Assembly (NCBI GenBank): GCA_002964805.2
Contig: PUDQ02000003.1
Location: forward strand, 3,286,001 to 3,350,000
Length of the DNA: 64,000 nt
Direction of reading: 5' to 3'
DNA from: Trametes villosa
Lineage: Eukaryota > Basidiomycota > Agaricomycetes > Polyporales > Polyporaceae
Shown: piece by piece, positions 57,338-64,000 of the stretch
Layout of the letters: every line of letters begins with the position of its first letter
How positions within the stretch are numbered: position 1 is the first letter of the stretch
Program-made: the position numbers and the translations under genes
The notes under the pieces: generated by a model
What the model was told of the DNA's origin: nothing
Database searches by the model: none
The model's input: the letters and a program-made list of their open reading frames with translations, nothing else

Positions 57338-58602
57338 ATGCAGTCAATTAGACTCCCTGACAACGAGTTCATCTCATCATACTCCGTGTGCGGTATTTAT
57401 CAAGTTACCCACAAGCTGGGAGAAGGATCCGACGGTGCGCCTTGTCTAGAACGTCGTTCGAGAAGATATCGCTCGCTGAACACGCGCGCCACCGTCTCAA
57501 GGGGAGGTCTTGCGCGCGTTCAACATCAACACAGGCGTCGAAGTGGCGATCAAGACGACGCCCCGCTTCAACCGAGAAGAGTACTTCACTCCCGCGATGA
57601 AGTACGAAGCTCTCGTCCACTCGCTGGTTCCGCATGACACGGAGGGTTTCCCGACCATCCACTACGCCGGTCCGGATGCAAACCACTACGTTATAGTCAT
57701 GGAGCGACTTGGTCCCAATCTGGCCGACTTGCTGCGCGTTTGCAGAGGCACATTCACATTAATGCGTACCATCTGCATGCTCGCTGACCAAATGGTACGT
57801 CAAGGTCGCAACTGCATAGCTGATGTATCTCGTGATTCATTGGCTGACATGTCACGCAACCCTCAATAGCTCAATCGACTAGAATTTCTACACTCCAGGG
57901 GGGTAGTTCACTGCGACGTGAAGACGCACAACTTTGCAGTGGGTCTTGGCGACAAGGCGGACATCGTCTACATGTTCGACTTCACATACGCACGGCCGTA
58001 TCTCCTTCCGGACATGAGCGGACACATCCCGTTCTCCTCGTCGGGGCGCCATGCCATCGGCACCGTCCGATACGCGAGCGTTGCGGCACACAAATCGCAC
58101 TGTACGTCCACTCTCCCTGCTTCATGGCGCCGTAACGCAGTTCCCACAGCATGTCGCTCACCTTCCTTTGCCCGCAGCCGTCTCTCGTGCCGACGACCTC
58201 GAGTCTCTCCTTTATGTCCTGCTCGAATTCTACCACGGCACCCTGCCATGGCAGGGGCTCCCCGCCCCCAACTCGTCGATCAAGCGCAAGATCGTCTACG
58301 AGATGAAGACGGATCCAAAAATCCCCGTGTCCATCTACTCGCTCCTCGGGCGCTCCCCGCCCGAGTTCCGCCAGTTCTACGTACACCTCATGAGCTTGGA
58401 GTACGGGGGAGAGCCGGATTATACGTACCTGCGCGACCTCTTCCGAGACTGGATGGAGCGGGAAGGCCCGGGGTATACGTACAATTGGAAGTACGACTGG
58501 ATGGACGCGTCGCGGCTGGCGAAAGGCACGCTTTTGCCCGAGGAGTACGTGGTCAACAAGGACTTCGTGGAGGAAACGATGTTCAACCCGTACGTGATGT
58601 GA
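57338..58602 (+). CDS. K5: divergent CK1-like kinase
   Basis: Exons 57338-57434, 57502-57794, 57870-58101 and 58178-58602 encode 348 residues. The glycine loop is LGEGSDG; Lys50 is in EVAIK. The catalytic loop is VVHCDVKTHN (Asp146, Lys148, Asn151), so the His of HRD is kept but Arg is Cys, and the conserved Pro after Lys is Thr. The metal motif is DFT (167-169). Exon 3 is 232 nt as in K1-K3. The C-terminus lengthens slightly and ends EETMFNPYVM. It is the most divergent K copy, as HF5 is among the HF copies. Confidence 0.85.
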
Positions 58603-58870
58603 TTGGGCGCGTCGAGCGAGTGGTCGGACCTTCATTCATGGCATACTTTGGCGGATTGTCTTCGTTTGTCCGTCTGGAATGTTATCATCGAGTGGGCAGA
58701 TACCGCGCAGCATGCATGTACTACGGTAAGGCCAGGCCTGACGTTCAACACCGGTCGAGGTAATCCCGAGACGAATCCTATTGTCACATACTCAAATCTA
58801 CACAAGCGCCGGAAAACACGAAAACCCAGATTTCAACATCACTGAACGCCCAGGCTCATCGTTGAAGCTG

Positions 58871-61624
58871 TTACAACTCAAGCCGCTCTACAGCCTCCTC
58901 AGCCTCCGCCGATACCGAGGGGTCCGGCCCGACCTTCGTGCAAATCCACGTCGACGCGTACATGTTAACCCTGTATCGCGCTGTCAGCCGCCGCTCGCGC
59001 ACGGAAGAGAGGGGGACCCACCTGTCAATGCACTTCCCAGAGGTGCGTGCGGCAACGCGCTCGCACTTGAAGCCCTGCGCCGAGAACGCTGCGATGTACC
59101 ACGGCTTCAGGCCTGCGCTGCGCAGGAGGACGCGGCCGCCGAGCTTCATCGCCTTGTTCACGGCACGAATTTCCTACAGAGACGCTGTTAGTCTGTCGAT
59201 GCAGTAATCGGAACGGCGACGTACCTCGGCAGCTTGGGTACCCTCGGGGTCGAACCAGTCCATATGATCCATGATCTGTTTACCCAGCGTCAGGCCGCAT
59301 ATAATCCGGCTATAACGCGGCAAACTCACCACGGCGACGGTGACGCTCTCCGGACGGATGCGGGCGAGGACTTCGACGAACTCGTCCGTATGCACACGGA
59401 GCCCGTCAAAGGCGCCAGGCTGAGAGAGCTTCTTATGCGCCTCCTCTGAGAGGTACGCAGGATGGCACCTGTACAGGTACCGTCAGTCTCACGCACTCTC
59501 CAACGTGTCGAACCAACACTCACTCTTCCAAATACTGGCCCGTCAAGCACAGCCGGTAGAAGTAGTTGCTATCCCTCAGCAGCGTGTTTTCCACGACCGG
59601 GTCCAGCGTGTCGACCACATACTGCCACATCGCGTCCTTCGGTGCGAACGCGGCTCCGCGTGCGGCAGACGCCGCCAGCGCGTCCTCGTATATCATGTCG
59701 CGCTGATTCGGCGGCACGCCAAGAGCCCTCCACAGGAACTGCTCGTTCGCAACCACGAACCGGCTCAGCCAGCGGCTCAGCACGACCGGCCGGAGGCGCG
59801 TGCGCCACACCGCGCGCTGCGCCCGAATCGTCGTCGCCGCGCACAGCTCGCGCACCGCGCCGCGCAGCCCGAGGGCGCGGAACAACCACTTCGAGAGCTT
59901 GACCGCGATGCGCGTCCCGCCGGTCTCGTACAGGCCGCCGCCGCGGCGCGGGTCGAACGCGCGCGCGTTGTCGAGCCAGAACTGGAACGCACGCGAGGAG
60001 AGGTGCGGGGAGAGCTTCTCGAGGAGGAGCGTGCGGAAGTCCGCGTGGCGGCCCTCGCCGAAGAGGCGCCAGACGTCCGCGCGCGGGAGCGCGGCGAACG
60101 CGGCGAGCTTGAGCTCGAGCAGGTGGTTCTGCGAGGGGTTGAGGTCGACGGCGTGGATGCTGCGCGGGTGCTGGAGCGCGTATGCAAGCACGTTGTCGCC
60201 CGCGGAGGTGATCGCGAACACGACGTCGTCCTTGCCTATGCCGAGCAGCCGCTGGTCCTCCGCGGGGTCCTCCCAGGTGAACGCGTAGATGTACTCGTCG
60301 CCGAACTGCGTGTGCTTTGGTTGGCCTTCGTCGTAATAGAGGCGCCAACGGCGATTTTGGTAGAAGGGCGCGGGAAGGGGGACGTTCGCGGCGAGGTTGA
60401 GGATCGCAGCCTCGAAGCCCTTGGAGCGTAGCTGCGTGCGGGTCGCACGGGCGTCTGCACGGGCCGCCTCCGCACGCTGTTCGGCGTAGTGCACAGGCGA
60501 GAGGTAGGGAGACTCGGTCGCAAGAGCGTCGATGCGCTTCGCAGCAGCGGAGGATGTTGCCGCGCGTTGGCAGCCGAGCCAGATGTAGTACGGGATACCA
60601 CCGAGGGCGTAGTTGCGCTCGTTTGCGCCGAGGATCGTGCCGAAGCGGTGCTCGAGGTAGTCCCGCCGGCCCGCATCGAGGTGCACGCGGTCGAGCCGGA
60701 ACCAAGTCCGCCAAAAGAGGCGCGAGAACCAGTTGACGTGTCGCGAGTGGTGTCCGCCGGTGAAGGTGCGGAGAGAGTAGCTCGAGGCGGACTGGACGTA
60801 GAAGTCAACGCACGCGATGAGACCATGTGGGGCGAGGAGGTCGCCAAGAGAGTCGATCACGGAGTAGAAGCTGGGGAGGATTGAGTGGTGGCCTCGGAAA
60901 GGCGTAGATCGGGTGGTAGACGTACTCGGGAATCATGCTCAGAGAGTAGGACATGCTAACGAAGTCCGCCTTGACGCGATGCTTGCTCCCCGGCTCTCCA
61001 GTCTCGACGGTGTCGAGGGCGTTGTCCGACTTGTCGAGAACGAAGGTGCGTGCGTCCTCGCAGACGACATAGACATTCTTCCACCCCAGCCTCGCAAAGC
61101 GTTTCCGGGCGACCTCGCATAGCGAGGGGCTGAGATCGACCAGGTAGACAGCGGAGAAGAACTCGGTGACCGGAACGAAGTGGTTCATCCGCTCGATGTT
61201 GTATCCGGTACCTCCCCCGACCTGTCACGGCAAGCGTGAGAGCCGGCCAAAGCACAGAACGACATATACGCACATCGACCCAGATAGGCTTCGGTACCTG
61301 TGTCCCCAGGCGGTACTTGAGCTGGGCGGCGGCGAGCTGCAGCATGTCCTCCCGGCCGTTGAGGAGTATGCTCCTCGTAGCGTCGTAGATCTCCGCCTGA
61401 GTACGGTAGAAGCCCTCGAGGGCACGTTGTTGCCCGCTAAGGGCCTTCACGTCCGCAGTGTTCCCGTGGTCGACGGGCTTGAGGAAGCATGCGTAGAAGA
61501 ACTTCCAGTAGACCCACAGCTGCTGGCGAAAGAGGATAAAGACCGCCAGGACGGCGCAGAAGGCGCCATAGACCAGGACATGCTGCCGAAAGGCCGCATG
61601 CACCTGCAGAGCGACGTAAAGCAT
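58871..61624 (-). CDS. BTA1: Betaine lipid synthase (DGTS synthase)
   Basis: Seven exons, 61624-61274, 61221-60926, 60870-59524, 59468-59330, 59275-59225, 59173-59022 and 58970-58871, encode 811 residues. The protein makes the phosphorus-free membrane lipid DGTS from diacylglycerol and S-adenosylmethionine, replacing phosphatidylcholine when phosphate is short. An N-terminal membrane span (VYGAFCAVLAVFILF) is followed by a methyltransferase (BtaB-like) domain with the SAM motif WVDVGGGTGYN and MIPDFYSVIDSL. The C-terminal BtaA-like (DUF3419) part has YIYAFTWEDPAEDQ, ITSAGDNVLAYAL, AVDLNPSQNHLLELK and MDHMDWFDPEG. An apparent frameshift near 60890 is a normal 55-nt intron (60871-60925). The start is the ATG at 61624; the open frame reaches further upstream only to a GTG. 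Confidence 0.9.
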
Positions 61625-64000
61625 ATCCGCCTGGGCCAGGAGTTTCAGCAGATAGTGAGGGAGGGGTAGGAGGGTGCTCACGAGGCGTATCTCCCCGACA
61701 TCTGTCGCTATAAGAGATGTTGTGTCGGCGAAACGATCGCCCTCAGCCTCGCAGGTTCTTCAACCGACCCTTCCATAGACGTACAAGGCGCAACCCCGCG
61801 CGCGCGCCCGCTGGGCAGCCGAGGTGCATGCGTCGGAGTCTCGACAACGAGCCACACGATAACCCCCCTCGTCCGTCACCCCGTCTTCGCGCGAGGAGGT
61901 CAAATGTACTCGCGAGGAACGCGCGCGTGGGCGTCCGGGACGGTGCACGTTCGCTGTCGTGGGACGTGCGGTCCTCGCGCTAGGGCAAAGTAGCGGCGGA
62001 ACGTGAGCGAGGATGGGAGCGAAATCAGCGAGAGCACCGACATATGCATCCACGAGCGTGAAACGTGGGTTGCGGATACGAGGGGAGGCGGTCGCGGTGG
62101 GGGTTGAGCTGGTCCATACACGTGCGTTCTCGATCACTCGCAGGCTTGGTATATGTTCCGAGGGCGGTTGCAAGACACTTCTGGGAATGTCAGGTGTCGA
62201 TTGGCGAACGATAACATCGCCGTCGGGACTCCCGCAAGTCGAATGCATGGTATTGTCGAGGAACGACGCGACAAATAGCCGCCGCGGGCTGGCGACATGA
62301 TTAGCGCCCGGTGGTAACATAGCCCCTCCCGTCATTCGTAGTAGTACCCATTGCGCTCACAGCACGACGAACACATGATTGAGGGCTTTCGGAGAAGTGC
62401 CCGTGAAGTCGGGAATGATTGCATATATGAAAGATCGACGCGTATAACCAACCATCTCTTCAGCAGATGCATACACAAACAAATGGGCGGTTATACTGGC
62501 CACAGCACACGCATACACTTACGAGATACACGACGCAAAGAGCGGTCGCCTTGCGGTCCCCCCAAACAGCAAATCGCGCATCCCGGTAGACCTGGTGAGA
62601 CGCGCGTACATGCTCCTTTGGCTCTATCCATGGACCAGCACGATTCGGCGAGAGAGCCGGATCCAGCCTTCTTCGTCGCAGGAGATAAGGCTCGTGGCGT
62701 CTTTACGTCTTCCGACATGAGGGCTGGGTATCGAGTTGCAGGTTCCGGCAGGCACGATCGAGGGTGCATTGGGCTCAGGCTGCACTTGGCCTGGAGGAAA
62801 CCGCGAGGGTCCCTGAACGGTGATACTGACGGCATCAGCATCCGTGAAGAAGTATGGGGCCGGACCGACAAACAAGGCAGCGTGTCGGGTTGTGGACTAG
62901 CCGGACATCCAGCTCGCGCCTGGCGTCCCGGTTCTTGGTGCTTGGGCGAGATGGTACGCGTTCGAATCGGATCCTGTCAGCGTGATGCAGAGCAACGGGG
63001 GTTAGCGGATGTAGTACGAGTGCGACCACAGTTCCGGCATCGGCTTACCGCTCTGAATGGTTACACGAGCGTCGCTCTCAACTTTCAAGGCTTCGGCGGA
63101 GTGACTGGGCGCCCGGCGGAGCGTCATGCATGCTTTGAACGCGGATGCGGGCTGCCATAGTCTGAGTGCTGTTTGCACTGAGCATGCTCGTGTCCATGAT
63201 CAGTCCTCATGAGAGCGTGCAGTTGCGTATGCATTCGGCCGCACTAACAGCGCGCGTTGGGCGCGCCGTTGCTGATCCCTACGCGCAAGCCGCGCCTGAA
63301 AGACCGGTCAGCGTGCCGACGCGAGGAATTGACTAATGACCTAGCGGGGCCATAACAAAGTACAGCGCACTCGTCGTTCACTCACCGCTATCCTCATTCT
63401 GCTCACCACGATCCCCGACAGCGACCGTGTACGTCGATACTCGTCAACGTTTCCGGATGCTCACGATTCTCGGGTGCACTGGCACAACGGACCGAAAACG
63501 GAATGTCGGATTTGCGGTCGGTGCGCAAACGCGCGAGGTTCGCCCATGTCTCTCGGCGCTGTTCAGCACGGTCGGCGTCCAGAAGATGACGGAAGGGTCG
63601 CGCTCGACGCTGGAGGAGGCTGCAGCGACAAAGTCCGAATAATCGCAGCGACGGCATTGGCAGAGCGCGGGGCGCGGGCAGGGCGCGTCGGACTTGTTCG
63701 GTGATGGGCGCCTACCGGTGCGGTGATGATGTCTTTGCGTCGCGTCGCTGGCGGCCTCTCTCCAACTTGCACCCACCTCCTCCCCGCCGGCCTCAACGTC
63801 GCACCCGCCCCCACCGCACCCTATCCTGTCCTAATATGCTCTCAAGACGAATTATCCTTATTGCGCGCGGGCGTGCTCTCGCTGCCAGCCGCACCGACGC
63901 CGCCGTCATGGCGAAGGGCTGGTGCGCATCCGAGACTCTGCTAGACTACGGCTGGTGCTGGTGCTGAAGAGGTGCTTGCAGGAAAGTCGCCGGCGCGTAC
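61625..64000. other. No supported gene
   Basis: The BTA1 promoter should lie next to 61625. A plus-strand frame at 62351-63160 (269 codons) and a minus-strand frame at 62624-62875 overlap each other; neither shows a domain or joins through good splice sites. The final kilobase has several short overlapping frames. A gene lacking recognisable homology cannot be excluded. Confidence 0.45.

Noticed and set aside
59569..60714. 381-codon minus-strand frame
   Set aside because: It is a shifted frame of BTA1 exon 3; only the other frame carries BtaA motifs.
60860..60930. Apparent frameshift in BTA1
   Set aside because: A GTACGT donor and CCCCAG acceptor define a 55-nt intron that restores the expected MIPDFYSVID in frame.
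61682..61710. Upstream ATG of BTA1 at about 61697
   Set aside because: It meets a stop within eight codons, and splicing it to the BTA1 frame through the GTGAGC there gives the wrong phase.
62351..63160. 269-codon plus-strand frame
   Set aside because: No domain, mixed composition, and an overlapping antisense frame of similar quality. Not enough to call a gene.

Overview
The window is nuclear DNA from a filamentous basidiomycete, almost certainly an Agaricomycete and perhaps a polypore. The genes are cut by many 41-67 nt GT-AG introns. They include fungal core genes (homoserine dehydrogenase, sterol C-8 isomerase ERG2, signal peptidase subunit SPC2, betaine-lipid synthase BTA1) and families typical of Agaricomycetes (DUF6535 membrane proteins, F-box/LRR proteins). 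Species cannot be named from the sequence. Many of the exon models below were built by hand by matching splice sites and reading phase.

Layout. 1-20.5 kb is gene-poor and rich in repeats. It holds an LRR-like gene (1.6-2.7 kb), an F-box gene (3.7-5.0 kb), a Pro/Ala-rich gene of unknown function broken by one missing base (6.0-8.2 kb), a nested GC-rich minisatellite (9.3-9.75 kb), a 675-bp terminal-inverted-repeat element carrying two tRNA-like Pol III promoters (9.84-10.5 kb), an unknown coiled-coil gene (11.0-12.5 kb), a degenerate minisatellite (12.8-13.6 kb), an apparently intact MULE transposase gene (13.9-17.4 kb) and a decayed LRR gene (19.5-20.4 kb). 21-29 kb holds a TA-flanked MITE, the homoserine dehydrogenase gene and two tandem DUF6535 genes.

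29-59 kb is the most interesting part. A two-gene cassette occurs five times. One gene (here HF) encodes a long unrecognised N-terminal domain fused to a HAD-type (haloacid-dehalogenase-like) domain. The other (here K) encodes a small CK1-like kinase whose HRD arginine is always cysteine and whose DFG glycine is always alanine or threonine. All five HF genes share the same four-exon plan with an invariant 67-nt second exon, and all five K genes share another four-exon plan. The copies are arranged as K1-HF1 and K2-HF2 (same strand, K upstream), K3/HF3 and HF4/K4 (a mirror-image pair around a shared 424-bp spacer) and HF5/K5 (divergent). Paired partners resemble each other in parallel, which suggests co-duplication. 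HF1 has a one-base frameshift and HF2 has lost the HAD nucleophile, so not every copy is fully functional. Single-copy genes (an unknown Pro/Ser/Gln-rich protein, ERG2 and SPC2) sit between the second and third cassettes. ERG2 intron 1 is enlarged by a hAT-like insertion.

58.9-61.6 kb is a seven-exon BTA1 gene. The last 2.4 kb shows no gene I can support. I read the HF/K array as a lineage-specific two-component family. Its function is unknown; conflict or recognition roles are speculation only.
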